Shown: positions 8,696 to 18,839, numbered from the stretch's first letter. The stretch: 64,000 nucleotides of DNA from JASJAR01 sp039198225 (GCA_039198225.1 JBCCTQ010000008.1:62001-126000); one strand, 5' to 3'. Made by a program: numbers and translations. The notes: generated by a model not told the origin, from the letters alone.

Positions 8696-10934
8696 CCGCA
8701 AGAACCGACATGTTGAGGATGTCGCTCACCGTTGCCACGGTCGAGCAGATCTGGATGGGCTTATCGACCCCGGTAAGGATCGGCCCGATCACCGTTGCCC
8801 CGGCAAGCTCCTGCATGAGTTTAACGGAAATCGACGCCGAGTGCCGCGCTGGGACGACCAGCACATTGGCAGGACCCGTCAGGCGCGAAAACGGATAGGC
8901 TGCCATAGCCTGCATATTGAGTGCCACGTCGACGGTCATGTCGCCCTCATATTCGAAATCCACATCCATTTCGTCGAGGACTTTGGGCCCGAGATGCATC
9001 TTCGTCGCCCGTTCAGACACCGGATAGCCAAACGTCGAGAATGACACGAAAGCCACCCGTGGCTCGAGGCCGAGCATCCGCGCCACGCCGGCACCTTGCT
9101 TGGCAATGAGGGCCAAATCGTTCTCGTCGGGCCATTCATGGACCAGCGTGTCGGTGATCAGAACGACCCGGCCCCGGTGGAGCACGGCCGTCACCGCCAC
9201 CGCGCCGTCCTCGGCCCGGGCGTCAAAGACGTGGTTGATGAGCTGAAGCACATGGGCCGACTTTCGGGTCGCCCCCGTAACCAACCCGTCGCCGTGGCCA
9301 TGGGCCAGCATGAGTGCGGAGAATACATGGCGGTCGCGCGCGGCGAGCCGGTGAATGTCTTGGGCATCAAAGCCCTTCCGCTGAAGCCGACCGTAAAGAA
9401 ACTCCTTATAGGTCTCCAAATGGTCGGTATTGGCGGCATTGACGATCTGCAAATCGTCGAACGCATCCGCCAACCCTTCGGCAGCGAGCTTTTCTTTCAC
9501 GTCGTCATGCCGACCCACCACCAGTGCCTCGCCGAGCCCGCCCCTCGCATAGGCAACCGCTGCGCGAAGAACCCGGCTGTCGTCGCCCTCGGCAAAGATC
9601 ATCCGCGCCTGGGCCGCCCGGGCCCGCGTGTTGATCGAGCGAAGGATATTCGCCGTCGGATCCATGCGCGCTTTGAGCGTGTCTCCATAGGCTTCAAAAT
9701 CGACGATCGGGCGGCGGGCCGCACCGGTATCGATCCCGGCCTTGGCCACGGCAGGGGGGATCCGGTGGATCAGCCGCGGATCGAAAGGGGTCGGAATGAT
9801 GTAATCCCGCCCAAAAGCGAGTTTGCGCCCATAGGCCATGGCCACCTCGTCGGGCACGTCCTCGCGCGCAAGCCGCGCCAACGCATGGGCGCAAGCGATC
9901 TTCATTTCGTCATTGATCGCGCGGGCATGGATGTCGAGCGCGCCGCGGAAAAGGTAAGGAAAGCCGAGAACGTTATTCACCTGGTTGGGGGAATCCGACC
10001 GGCCGGTGGCCACGATCGCGTCGGGACGTACCGCTTGAGCATCTTCCGGCGTGATCTCCGGATCCGGGTTGGCCATAGCGAAAATAACCGGGTTTTCGGC
10101 CATATTCGTGACCATCTCCTGGGTCACCGCACCTTTCACGGACACACCCAGAAACACGTCAGCGCCCTTCATCGCCTCGTCGAGCGAGCGAAGGTCGGTT
10201 TTCACCGCATGGGCCGATTTCCACTGGTTCATCCCTTCGGTGCGACCTTGGTAGATCACCCCCTTGGTGTCGCAGACGATGCAGTTTTGGGGCTGCGCCC
10301 CCATCACTTTCAAAAGCTCGATACAGGCGATCCCGGCCGCACCGGCACCGTTCAACACGATCCGGACGTCCTCGATCTTTTTCCCGGACAAGTGGAGCGC
10401 ATTGATGAGCCCCGCCGCGCAGATCACCGCCGTGCCGTGCTGGTCATCGTGGAAAACCGGGATGTCGAGCTCTTCTTTCAGGCGCTGCTCGATCATGAAA
10501 CATTCCGGCGCCTTAATATCTTCGAGGTTGATCCCCCCGAAGGTCGGCGCCATCAGCCGCACGGCCTGGCAAAACGCGTCGACCTCTTCCGTGGCAAGCT
10601 CGATATCGATCGAATTGACGTCGGCGAAACGCTTAAAAAGAACCGATTTGCCTTCCATCACTGGCTTTGATGCCAGGGCCCCGAGATTGCCCAATCCCAA
10701 GACCGCAGTGCCGTTCGAGACCACCGCGACCAGGTTGCCTTTGTTGGTGTAATCGTAAGCGCTTTCCGGCGTCTCGGCGATCTCTTCGCAGGGCACCGCC
10801 ACCCCCGGCGAATAGGCCAGCGAGAGGTCGCGCTGGGTCGTCATCGGAACGGTCGCGTTGACCTCAAACTTCCCGGGGTTCGGATGCATGTGGAACGCGA
10901 GCGCATCCTCGCGGGTGAGTTTGGTATCCGGCAT
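8679..10934 (-). CDS. maeB: NADP-dependent malic enzyme with phosphotransacetylase-like C-terminal domain
   Basis: Oxidatively decarboxylates malate to pyruvate, linking the TCA cycle to gluconeogenic and acetyl-CoA metabolism. The 751-residue product has the malic N-terminal and NAD-binding domains (about 1-425) followed by a phosphate-acetyltransferase-like domain that in this family is regulatory and binds acetyl-CoA. I use the ATG at 10934, which has an AGGAG site directly upstream; the open frame to 11075 overlaps the mutS start and is not coding. It is divergent from mutS. A long antisense frame over the gene (9096-10670) is a high-GC artefact. Confidence 0.95.
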   Translation of the reverse strand: MPDTKLTREDALAFHMHPNPGKFEVNATVPMTTQRDLSLAYSPGVAVPCEEIAETPESAYDYTNKGNLVAVVSNGTAVLGLGNLGALASKPVMEGKSVLFKRFADVNSIDIELATEEVDAFCQAVRLMAPTFGGINLEDIKAPECFMIEQRLKEELDIPVFHDDQHGTAVICAAGLINALHLSGKKIEDVRIVLNGAGAAGIACIELLKVMGAQPQNCIVCDTKGVIYQGRTEGMNQWKSAHAVKTDLRSLDEAMKGADVFLGVSVKGAVTQEMVTNMAENPVIFAMANPDPEITPEDAQAVRPDAIVATGRSDSPNQVNNVLGFPYLFRGALDIHARAINDEMKIACAHALARLAREDVPDEVAMAYGRKLAFGRDYIIPTPFDPRLIHRIPPAVAKAGIDTGAARRPIVDFEAYGDTLKARMDPTANILRSINTRARAAQARMIFAEGDDSRVLRAAVAYARGGLGEALVVGRHDDVKEKLAAEGLADAFDDLQIVNAANTDHLETYKEFLYGRLQRKGFDAQDIHRLAARDRHVFSALMLAHGHGDGLVTGATRKSAHVLQLINHVFDARAEDGAVAVTAVLHRGRVVLITDTLVHEWPDENDLALIAKQGAGVARMLGLEPRVAFVSFSTFGYPVSERATKMHLGPKVLDEMDVDFEYEGDMTVDVALNMQAMAAYPFSRLTGPANVLVVPARHSASISVKLMQELAGATVIGPILTGVDKPIQICSTVATVSDILNMSVLAASTLE

Positions 10935-11062
10935 CGGGCTCCTCCCCAGGGCTTGAACATCCCGCATAGCGGCCGCGCCGATACCCTTCAACGCAGTTCT
11001 TTTGGCTTTCCGAAATAGGGGGTTCCGGGTACAATTCACTACCACATCTGGGGGATGCGCGG

Positions 11063-13702
11063 ATGAATATGGCAAAATCGACGGTCACGCCGATGATGGC
11101 GCAATACCTCGAAATAAAAGCCGAGCATGCCAGCGACCTGTTGTTCTACCGGATGGGCGATTTTTACGAATTGTTCTTTGACGATGCGGTCCGGGCGGCC
11201 GAAGCGCTCGACATCGCGCTGACAAAGCGCGGCAAGCATTTAGGCGACGACATCCCGATGTGCGGGGTGCCGGTCCATGCCGCTGAAACCTATCTTCTCG
11301 CTCTCATCCGAAAGGGGTTCCGGGTCGCGGTATGCGAACAGACCGAGGACCCGGCCGAGGCGAAGAAGCGGGGGTCAAAAGCCGTGGTCCGGCGCGAAGT
11401 GGTCCGGGTGGTCACCCCAGGCACGCTCACCGAAGACAGTCTCCTAAGCCCCCGACGGCACAATTACCTCTGTGCGATGGCCGAGATCCGGGGCACGTTT
11501 GCCCTCGCGTGGGCCGACATTTCTACCGGCGCCCTTCGCGTCGCCCTCCTCGACCGGGCGGGCGTAGTGGCCCATCTGGCCCGGCTCGCGCCGCGGGAAG
11601 TGTTGGTGCCGGAAAAGCTCTTCACCGATTGGGACGGGCCGATTGCGGAAACCGGTGCCTCCGCGACCCCGCTTTTCGGGCCCTCTTTTGACAGTGCGGG
11701 CGCCGCCCGGCGCCTGGCTGAGATTTTTGGCGTGGCTTCCCTCGAGGCCTTTGGCGCCTTTGAAAAGCCCGAGCTCAGCGCGCTCGGGGCGCTGGTCGAT
11801 TATATTGTATTGACACAAAAGGGTCAGGTCCCGCGCCTCCGCCCGCCGCAACGCGAAGTGGCTGGCACGAGCATGGCCATCGACGCGGCCACCCGCCGGA
11901 ACCTCGAATTGTCCGAAAAACTCTCTGGCGGACGCGACGGCTCACTCGTGGCCACCATAGACCGCACCCTCACCGCCGCCGGTGCCCGGCTCCTTGATCT
12001 ACGGATCGGCGGACCCTCCCTCGACGTTGACGAGATCAACGCCCGCCTCGACGCCGTGGAGAGCTTTATCGGCCAACCACCCCTCGCCAGCGACATCCGG
12101 AACGCCCTTCGGAACGTGCCTGACATCGAGCGCGCCCTCTCCCGCCTCGCCCTCGACCGGGGCGGCCCCCGCGACCTTGCAGCGATCTGCGCCGCCCTCC
12201 GGTCAGCGACCGACATTGCCGAGATGGCAAAAGGAGACTGGCCAAGCGAGATCGCGGCCGCCCTATCTGATCTCACCGCGCTTCCCGAACTTCTCATCCG
12301 CCTTGAAAGCAGTCTCGCCGAGAGCCCGCCCCATCTGGCCCGGGACGGCAATTTCATCGCGGCCGGTGTCGACGAGGCCCTCGACGCCGCCCGCCGCCTT
12401 CGCGACGAGAGCCGCGCGGTCATTGCCGCCATGCAGGCCGAATATGCGGACGATACCGAGGTGACCTCGCTCAAGATCAAGCACAACAACGTCCTCGGCT
12501 ATTTTATCGAAACCACCGCAACCCATGCCGACCGGATGCTCTCGCCGCCCCTGTCGGAACGCTACCTTCACCGCCAAACCACGGCCAACGCGGTGCGGTT
12601 CACCACCAAAGATCTGACCGAACTTGAAACGCGCATCCTTTCGGCGGCAGAGGAAGCGCTCGCCATCGAAATGCGGCTCTATTCTGCCCTAAAAGCTGAG
12701 ATTCTCGCTGTTGGCGACACGCTGGGGGCACTGGCCTTGGGCCTTGCCAAACTCGATGTGGCAACGGCGCTCGCAGACCTCGCACGGGGCCAAGGATGGT
12801 GCCGCCCCCACGTCGATCACAGCCGCGACTTTGAGATCGAAGCGGGGCGTCATCCAGTGGTCGAAGCTGCGCTCGACGCCGAGGGTAAGAGCTTTATCGC
12901 TAATGATTGCGCCCTCAGCGCAGCCAAGAACACAGCGCGGATCTGGCTTTTGACCGGGCCCAACATGGCCGGCAAATCGACCTTTCTCCGCCAAAACGCG
13001 CTGATCGCGATCCTTGCCCAGGCCGGATCTTACGTGCCCGCCGCCTCGGCCCGTATCGGGCTCGTCAGCCAGGTTTTCAGCCGGGTCGGGGCCGCCGACG
13101 ACCTCGCCCGGGGTCGGTCGACCTTCATGGTCGAGATGGTCGAAACCGCCGCGATCCTCAACCAGGCCGACGAAAGCGCCCTCGTCATTCTCGACGAGAT
13201 CGGCCGCGGCACGGCCACCTATGACGGGCTTTCCATCGCCTGGGCAACGCTCGAACACCTCCACGAGGTCAACCGGCCGAGGGCGCTTTTTGCCACCCAT
13301 TACCACGAACTGGCAGAGCTGAATGCGAGCCATGAAGGCATGGAGACGGCCCATATGGCCGTGAAAGAGTGGGAAGATCAGGTGGTGTTTCTCCACGAAG
13401 TCCAGCCCGGGACGGCCGGGCGGTCTTACGGGGTACAGGTGGCGCGGCTGGCGGGGTTACACGAAGCGGTCATCACTCGGGCGCGCGCTGTTCTGTCCAA
13501 ACTTGAAAACGGAGAAGCTGCGAGCCCGGCTGCGGCCCTCGCTGACCTCCCGCTCTTTTCGGCCACGCCTCCTACAGCACCCCCGGCGCAATCCCCGCTC
13601 TCTGACGCGATGGACGCCGTCAATCCCGATGACCTCTCGCCCCGAGAGGCGTTGGACCTCGTCTATCGGCTAAAGTCGCTCAGTTCGCCGGCGCCGAACT
13701 GA
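11063..13702 (+). CDS. mutS: DNA mismatch repair protein MutS
   Basis: Recognises base mismatches and small loops and recruits MutL. The N-terminal mismatch-binding domain contains the Phe-x-Glu-type motif region (MGDFYELF, residues 31-38). The ATPase domain has Walker A TGPNMAGKST at about 630-640 and Walker B LVILDEIGRGT near 706. At 879 residues it is full length. The ATG at 11063 follows a GCGG site; an ATG two codons later is equivalent. Its 3' end overlaps the convergent grpE by 23 bases. Confidence 0.97.
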   Translation: MNMAKSTVTPMMAQYLEIKAEHASDLLFYRMGDFYELFFDDAVRAAEALDIALTKRGKHLGDDIPMCGVPVHAAETYLLALIRKGFRVAVCEQTEDPAEAKKRGSKAVVRREVVRVVTPGTLTEDSLLSPRRHNYLCAMAEIRGTFALAWADISTGALRVALLDRAGVVAHLARLAPREVLVPEKLFTDWDGPIAETGASATPLFGPSFDSAGAARRLAEIFGVASLEAFGAFEKPELSALGALVDYIVLTQKGQVPRLRPPQREVAGTSMAIDAATRRNLELSEKLSGGRDGSLVATIDRTLTAAGARLLDLRIGGPSLDVDEINARLDAVESFIGQPPLASDIRNALRNVPDIERALSRLALDRGGPRDLAAICAALRSATDIAEMAKGDWPSEIAAALSDLTALPELLIRLESSLAESPPHLARDGNFIAAGVDEALDAARRLRDESRAVIAAMQAEYADDTEVTSLKIKHNNVLGYFIETTATHADRMLSPPLSERYLHRQTTANAVRFTTKDLTELETRILSAAEEALAIEMRLYSALKAEILAVGDTLGALALGLAKLDVATALADLARGQGWCRPHVDHSRDFEIEAGRHPVVEAALDAEGKSFIANDCALSAAKNTARIWLLTGPNMAGKSTFLRQNALIAILAQAGSYVPAASARIGLVSQVFSRVGAADDLARGRSTFMVEMVETAAILNQADESALVILDEIGRGTATYDGLSIAWATLEHLHEVNRPRALFATHYHELAELNASHEGMETAHMAVKEWEDQVVFLHEVQPGTAGRSYGVQVARLAGLHEAVITRARAVLSKLENGEAASPAAALADLPLFSATPPTAPPAQSPLSDAMDAVNPDDLSPREALDLVYRLKSLSSPAPN

Positions 13703-14267
13703 CCCCCACCTGGGCCGGACGCAACAGCCGGTCATGCAAGATGAACCCGTGCGCCATCACTTCGATGATGTCGCCTGCTTTGGTGCCGGGGACTGGTGCT
13801 TCAAACATCGCCTGGTGAAGCTGGGGGTCGAATTTGTCACCAACTTCCGGCGAAATAGGCTCAATCCCGTGCTTTTTGAACACGTTCACAAGCTCCCGCA
13901 TCGTGAGCTCGACCCCCTCGATCAAAGGCCCAGACACGGCCTTTTGCTCTTCGGTCGCGGTCTCGACGGCGCGCTTGAGATTGTCAAAGACCGGCAAAAG
14001 ATCGCGCGACAGTTTGGCCCCGCCGTATTGCTCGGCCTCTTTCCGATCACGCTCCCCACGCTTCCGCGCATTTTCGGCATCCGCCAGGGCCCGCATGAAC
14101 CGATCGCGCATGTCGTCGCGTTCGTTGGTGAGCCGTTCAATACTGTCGGAGATATCCTCATCGGGCGCATTAAAATCGACCGGTTCGAGCCCCTCAATGG
14201 GCGTCTCCGGTGCCGGAGCCTCGACGTTTACTTCTTCTTCACTCGCTTGCTTTTTCGCCTCAGACAT
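13680..14267 (-). CDS. grpE: Nucleotide exchange factor GrpE
   Basis: The co-chaperone that releases ADP from DnaK. The 195-residue product has an acidic disordered N-terminus (about 1-40), a long coiled coil, and the C-terminal beta domain with the family motif around PGTKAGDIIEVMAHGF. It follows hrcA by 11 bases and is probably cotranscribed with it, a common alphaproteobacterial heat-shock pairing. No dnaK or dnaJ is present in the window. The 3' end overlaps mutS by 23 bases. Confidence 0.95.
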   Translation of the reverse strand: MSEAKKQASEEEVNVEAPAPETPIEGLEPVDFNAPDEDISDSIERLTNERDDMRDRFMRALADAENARKRGERDRKEAEQYGGAKLSRDLLPVFDNLKRAVETATEEQKAVSGPLIEGVELTMRELVNVFKKHGIEPISPEVGDKFDPQLHQAMFEAPVPGTKAGDIIEVMAHGFILHDRLLRPAQVGVSSAPAN

Positions 14268-14278
14268 TAGCCTTCCCG

Positions 14279-15343
14279 TCAGCCGCGGTCGGATAGCATC
14301 TTGCCGACCAGTTGCGCCGTGTAATCCACGATCGGTACGATTCGCCCGTAATTCAAACGGGTTGGGCCAATCACCCCCACCGCACCGATAATCTTGCGAT
14401 CCGAGTTCATATATGGAGACACCACCAGAGAGGAACCGGAAAGTGAGAATAACTTGTTCTCCGATCCAATAAATATGCGCACCCCCTCGCCCTCTTGGGT
14501 CAGGTCGAGAAATTCTGCGATGTCGCGCTTGCGCTCGAGGTCGTCAAAGAGGCTCCGAATGCGTTCGAGATCCTCGTTTTCCGGCCCCTCAGCCAAAAGG
14601 TTGGCGCGGCCCCGCACGATCAGCCGTTCCTGGGATTGGCCTTCGTTCTCCCAGATCGCCTGACCGGTCTCCACGAGATCCCGGGCAAGGGTATCGAGCT
14701 CTTGGCGGCGGGTGGTGATTTCCTGAGCTATCGCGCCTGAGAGTTCTGAAAGCGTCCGGCCTTCGGCAATAGAATTGAGGAAATTCGCCGCTTCGCGCAT
14801 CGAAGCTGGGGTTTGGCCGAGGGGCGGTTCGAAAACCCGGTTCTCCACCTGGCCGTCAGCGAAGACCAAAACGACCAATGCCCGGTCGGGGCCCAGCGAC
14901 ACAAACTCCACGTGCCGGATGGGGGCTTCGTGTTTTGGCGTCAGAACAAGGCTCGCGCCACGGGTCGCCCCGGACAGTGCCGACCCCACCCGGTCGAGCA
15001 TAGTGCTCACATCGCCCTCATTGGGACCTAAGGTTTTGTCGATCCGGTCGCGGTCGGTCTCGGTGAGATCGCCCACCTCAAGTAACCCGTCGACGAACAT
15101 GCGGAGGCCCGCCTCGGTCGGCACCCGGCCCGCCGACACATGGGGGCTTCCGAGAAGCCCCATTATTTCTAGGTCTTGCATTACATTGCGGATCGTGGCC
15201 GCCGACACTTTCTCGGGAAGGGCCCGCGACAGAGTCCGCGATCCCACCGGATCGCCCGTATCGAGATACCCCTCGACCACCCGGCGAAACACCTCCCGGC
15301 TTCGCTCGTTCAGCTCCTCAATAATCGTGCCGCCTTCCGCCAT
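14279..15343 (-). CDS. hrcA: Heat-inducible transcription repressor HrcA
   Basis: A repressor of class-I heat-shock genes that binds CIRCE operators. The 354-residue product has an N-terminal winged helix (about 10-75), then the GAF-like and dimerisation domains, and ends with the family's GxIGVIGPxRLNYGRIVPIVDYTA stretch. It heads hrcA-grpE and is divergent from rph. I looked for a CIRCE inverted repeat between 15344 and 15464 and found none, so autoregulation through a local CIRCE is not supported here. Confidence 0.95.
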   Translation of the reverse strand: MAEGGTIIEELNERSREVFRRVVEGYLDTGDPVGSRTLSRALPEKVSAATIRNVMQDLEIMGLLGSPHVSAGRVPTEAGLRMFVDGLLEVGDLTETDRDRIDKTLGPNEGDVSTMLDRVGSALSGATRGASLVLTPKHEAPIRHVEFVSLGPDRALVVLVFADGQVENRVFEPPLGQTPASMREAANFLNSIAEGRTLSELSGAIAQEITTRRQELDTLARDLVETGQAIWENEGQSQERLIVRGRANLLAEGPENEDLERIRSLFDDLERKRDIAEFLDLTQEGEGVRIFIGSENKLFSLSGSSLVVSPYMNSDRKIIGAVGVIGPTRLNYGRIVPIVDYTAQLVGKMLSDRG

Positions 15344-15464
15344 GGCATGCGAGATAAGGCGATGTCTCCGGGCCCGTCAATCTCGCCGGCGCCTCTGTCG
15401 GCCAATCGGGCTTGCCAGGGACCACGCCCGGAAGCTAAGGGGCGGGAGGTTGGGGAGATTTACA

Positions 15465-16178
15465 ATGCGACCATCCGGGAGGTCCAATGACGAGTTGCGG
15501 CCCGTTGCTATCGAGACCGGCGTCACCCGCCATGCCGAAGGGTCTTGCTTGATCAAATGCGGCGACACCCATGTGCTCTGCACGGCCAGTGTCGACGAGA
15601 AAGTGCCGCCTTGGATGAAAAATTCCGGCCTCGGTTGGGTCACGGCCGAATATGGGATGCTGCCCCGGGCGACCCATACCCGGATGCGGCGCGAAGCCAA
15701 GAACGGTCAATCTGGAAGAACACAAGAAATTCAACGTCTTATAGGGCGATCGCTTCGTGCAGGGGTCGACCGGGTGGCCTTGGGCGAACGCCAGATCACA
15801 GTCGATTGCGATGTGATCCAGGCCGATGGCGGCACCCGCTGCGCGTCGATCACCGGGGGTTGGGTGGCTCTCCGGCTTGCGGTCAACAAACTGATGAAAG
15901 CTGGTGACGTGCTTTCCGACCCGATCACCGACCATGTGGCGGCCGTATCTTGCGGAATGTTTGCCGGCCAAACTGTGCTCGACCTCGATTATCCTGAGGA
16001 CAGCGAAGCGGGCGTGGACGGCAACTTCGTGATGACCGGGGGTGGCCAGCTCATCGAAGTGCAAATGTCGGCCGAAGGCTCGACCTTTTCGCGCGATCAG
16101 ATGTCGGCGCTTGTCGATCTGGCCGAAGCGGGGGTTGCCAAACTCGTTGCCGCGCAAGGCGGGGCCACTGCCCCATGA
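15465..16178 (+). CDS. rph: Ribonuclease PH
   Basis: A phosphorolytic 3'-5' exoribonuclease that trims tRNA 3' ends. The 237-residue product opens MRPSGRSNDELR, the usual N-terminus, and carries the RNase PH motifs throughout, including the phosphate-binding region around SGRTQEIQRLIGRSLRA. A longer frame opens at 14775 but lies antisense to hrcA; the ATG at 15465, with a GGGGAG site at 15453-15458, is clearly the start. It overlaps rdgB by 4 bases (ATGA) and forms an rph-rdgB-hemW unit. Confidence 0.96.
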   Translation: MRPSGRSNDELRPVAIETGVTRHAEGSCLIKCGDTHVLCTASVDEKVPPWMKNSGLGWVTAEYGMLPRATHTRMRREAKNGQSGRTQEIQRLIGRSLRAGVDRVALGERQITVDCDVIQADGGTRCASITGGWVALRLAVNKLMKAGDVLSDPITDHVAAVSCGMFAGQTVLDLDYPEDSEAGVDGNFVMTGGGQLIEVQMSAEGSTFSRDQMSALVDLAEAGVAKLVAAQGGATAP

Positions 16179-16783
16179 GGGTTTTCGAAGGGTCGGAACT
16201 TCTCGTGGCCACCCATAATATGGGGAAGTTCGACGAAGTGACGGCACTTCTCGCCCCTCTCGGTATCGGCGCGCAATCGGCGAAAGATCACGGTTTGCCG
16301 GAGCCTGACGAAACCGGGACAACGTTTGTCGAGAACGCGCGGATCAAAGCCCATGCGGCAACCGCGGCAACCGGCTTGCCCGCACTGGCCGATGATTCAG
16401 GGCTGGAGATCGACGCGCTTGACGGGGCGCCCGGCGTTTACACCGCCGACTGGGCCACGACGCCCAAAGGCCGCGACTTCCCCATGGCTATGAACCGCGC
16501 CTGGGACGAAATCCAGCGCGCCGGCACGGCGCCCCCCCATGGCGCCCGCTTTTGCTGCACCCTTGTTCTCGCCTGGCCCGATGGCCATGACGAAGTGTTC
16601 GAAGGGTCGGTTAGCGGGCAAATTGTATGGCCAATGCGGGGCGAAGAAGGCCATGGGTTCGACCCCATCTTCCAGCCCGACGGCTTTGAGATCACCTTTG
16701 GAGAGATGGAGTGGGCAGAGAAAAACCGCCGCTCCCACCGCGCCGATGCTTTTGGCAAACTCATGGCAGCCCTCAAGTCTTGA
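16175..16783 (+). CDS. rdgB: XTP/dITP pyrophosphatase (Ham1/RdgB family)
   Basis: Removes non-canonical purine nucleotides (XTP, dITP, ITP) from the pool by pyrophosphohydrolysis. The 202-residue product has the N-terminal substrate motif ATHNMGKFDE at about 12-21 and the catalytic LADDSGLEIDALDGAPGVY stretch near 71-89. It overlaps rph at the start (ATGA) and hemW at the end. Confidence 0.95.
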   Translation: MRVFEGSELLVATHNMGKFDEVTALLAPLGIGAQSAKDHGLPEPDETGTTFVENARIKAHAATAATGLPALADDSGLEIDALDGAPGVYTADWATTPKGRDFPMAMNRAWDEIQRAGTAPPHGARFCCTLVLAWPDGHDEVFEGSVSGQIVWPMRGEEGHGFDPIFQPDGFEITFGEMEWAEKNRRSHRADAFGKLMAALKS

Positions 16784-17930
16784 GGATTGGCAGGCGGCCG
16801 GGTTCGGGCTTTACGTCCACTGGCCGTTTTGCCAAGCCAAATGCCCCTATTGCGATTTCAACTCCCACGTCTCGCGGGAGGTGGACCATCCCCGCTGGGC
16901 CCGCGCCTTTGAGGCCGAGCTAGACCGGATTGCAGCCGAAACCGGTCCGCGCCCTCTCACATCGATCTTTTTCGGCGGCGGCACCCCGAGCCTCATGGAA
17001 GAAGCGACCGTCGCTGCCATCATTGAGCGCGCAACCGCGCTCTGGGCCCCGGCCAATGACATTGAGATCACGCTCGAAGCCAACCCCACATCGGTCGAGC
17101 GGGCAAAGTTCACCGCCTTTGCCCATGCTGGGGTCAACAGAATTTCTATGGGAATTCAATCACTTGTGGACGAAGATCTCCGTCGTCTCGGACGACTTCA
17201 TTCGGCGCGGGAGGCGCTCGATGCCTACACGACCGCCCGGTCTGTATTCGATCGGGTGAGTTTCGATCTGATCTATGGCCGCCAGGACCAATCGGAAGCC
17301 GCCTGGGAGAATGAGCTCGACGAGGCGCTCGCGCTCGGGCCGGACCACCTGTCGCTTTACCAACTCACGGTGGAGCCGGGCACCGTTTTCGGTGCCCGGT
17401 TCGAGCGGGGCAAGCTACCGGGTCTTCCAAGCGAAGACCGGGGCGCGGAGCTTTACCACATCACGCAATCACTCACCGATGCGGCGGGTCTCGCCGCCTA
17501 CGAGACATCCAACCACGCCAAGGCGGGCGCCGAATGCCGGCACAATCTGATTTATTGGCGCTACGGTGACTTCGCCGGCGTCGGGCCCGGTGCCCACGGA
17601 CGTTTAACGCTCGGGGGTATCAAATACGCGACCGATTGCCTCCGCGACCCGGGCCAATGGCTGCAAGCCGTTGGAGCCGCCGGGTCAGGTGAGGCCAGCC
17701 GGCAGGACGTTCCGCCCGCCGAACAGGGTGAAGAATATCTGATGATGGGCCTTCGCCTGACCGAAGGGGTCGACCTCGAAAGGGCGATGGGCCTCGGCGC
17801 CAATATCGACACCGCGCGGCTCGGACGGATGATTGAAGGTGGTTGGTTGGAACGCGATGGTTCCAACTTGCGAACGACACGCCTCGGTCGGCCGCTTTTG
17901 AACGCGGTCCTCGGTGAGCTTCTGGCCTAG
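16746..17930 (+). CDS. hemW: Radical SAM heme chaperone HemW
   Basis: A radical-SAM protein of the HemN-like family, now assigned to heme delivery rather than coproporphyrinogen oxidation. The iron-sulfur motif CxxxCxxC is at Cys29, Cys33 and Cys36, and a GGGTPSL motif follows. HemN-type enzymes have a longer N-terminus and an extra cysteine, which this protein lacks. The start is uncertain: I use the ATG at 16746, which overlaps rdgB by 38 bases and gives 394 residues; a TTG at 16752 is also possible. The stop shares a CTAG tetramer with the convergent parB stop. Confidence 0.88.
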   Translation: MLLANSWQPSSLEDWQAAGFGLYVHWPFCQAKCPYCDFNSHVSREVDHPRWARAFEAELDRIAAETGPRPLTSIFFGGGTPSLMEEATVAAIIERATALWAPANDIEITLEANPTSVERAKFTAFAHAGVNRISMGIQSLVDEDLRRLGRLHSAREALDAYTTARSVFDRVSFDLIYGRQDQSEAAWENELDEALALGPDHLSLYQLTVEPGTVFGARFERGKLPGLPSEDRGAELYHITQSLTDAAGLAAYETSNHAKAGAECRHNLIYWRYGDFAGVGPGAHGRLTLGGIKYATDCLRDPGQWLQAVGAAGSGEASRQDVPPAEQGEEYLMMGLRLTEGVDLERAMGLGANIDTARLGRMIEGGWLERDGSNLRTTRLGRPLLNAVLGELLA

Positions 17931-18817
17931 CGCGCCTGGGAGATCTTCCCGCAGAGCGTGTCGAGCTCTTCGAGCGAGCGATACCGGATCGAAACGGTTC
18001 CTCCATCGCCCCGATGATCAATCGACACTTTGAACCCGAGGGCCGCCGAAAGATCCGCCTCAAGCGCCCGCGTATCGGCGTCCTTCGTCTCCTTGGGTGT
18101 CTCCGCCTTCGGAGAATTCGCAACTTGCCCCTTGGCCAAGCGCTCCGCCTCCCGAACGCTTAAGCCCTTGGCCACAATTGTCTTTGCGATCGCAGATGGG
18201 TCGGCCGCAGTGATGAGTGCCCTTGCATGGCCCGCGCTCAATTCCCCGGAGCGAACGTAGTTCTGCACATCATCCGGCAACGTCAAAAGACGCATCAGAT
18301 TGGCAATGTGGCTCCGGCTTTTGCCGAGCGCTTCGGCCATCTGCGCCTGGGTATGGCCAAACGTGTCAATGAGTTGTCGGTAGCCCAGGGCCTCTTCCAA
18401 CGGGTTCAGATCTTCCCGCTGAATATTCTCGACGATGGCGACTTCGAGCACTTCCGTATCGGTGAAATCCCGAACGATAATCGGCACTTCGTGAAGCTGC
18501 GCCATCTGTGCCGCGCGCCACCGCCGTTCGCCCGCCACGATCTCAAACGTGCCCGCTTCGCCTTCGATCGGCCTTACGATCAGCGGCTGGATGATACCCT
18601 TGGCCGAAAGCGACGCGGCCAACTCTTCGAGCGCGTCTTCATCGAAGGTGCGGCGCGGCTGATCGGGGTTCGGCCGGATCCGTTCAATCGGCACGCTCCG
18701 TTGGGCGTCACGCGCTTTCCGGTCATCGATAGAGGTGACATTGGCTTCGGTTGGGTCTGTACCCACATCGGCCATTAAGGCGGACAACCCGCGCCCTAGC
18801 CCTCGCTTCTCTGCCAT
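17927..18817 (-). CDS. parB: Chromosome partitioning protein ParB (CTP-dependent clamp)
   Basis: Binds parS sites, spreads as a CTP-gated clamp and loads condensin at the origin region. In the 296-residue product the N-terminus GLGRGLSALMADVG is a ParA-contacting motif, the CTP-binding GERRWR is at 96-101, and a helix-turn-helix lies at about 155-180 (TQAQMAEALGKSRSHIANL). The C-terminal dimerisation domain closes the protein. It is the last gene of rho-mnmE-mnmG-rsmG-parA-parB, 22 bases after parA. Two perfect parS sites lie within 4 kb upstream. Confidence 0.97.
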   Translation of the reverse strand: MAEKRGLGRGLSALMADVGTDPTEANVTSIDDRKARDAQRSVPIERIRPNPDQPRRTFDEDALEELAASLSAKGIIQPLIVRPIEGEAGTFEIVAGERRWRAAQMAQLHEVPIIVRDFTDTEVLEVAIVENIQREDLNPLEEALGYRQLIDTFGHTQAQMAEALGKSRSHIANLMRLLTLPDDVQNYVRSGELSAGHARALITAADPSAIAKTIVAKGLSVREAERLAKGQVANSPKAETPKETKDADTRALEADLSAALGFKVSIDHRGDGGTVSIRYRSLEELDTLCGKISQAR

Positions 18818-18839
18818 CTCGACCTCATATAGTGTTCGA

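Noticed and set aside
9096..10670. A 524-codon open frame on the plus strand opposite maeB
   Set aside because: Antisense to a complete, well-conserved malic enzyme; rich in Arg/His/Gly with no domain or ribosome site. Typical GC-rich shadow frame.
14775..15464. Long N-terminal extension of the rph frame
   Set aside because: Serine/arginine-rich shadow of hrcA; the ATG at 15465 has a ribosome site and the family N-terminus.
15344..15464. A CIRCE operator expected near hrcA
   Set aside because: No TTAGCACTC-N9-GAGTGCTAA-type repeat is present in the gap.
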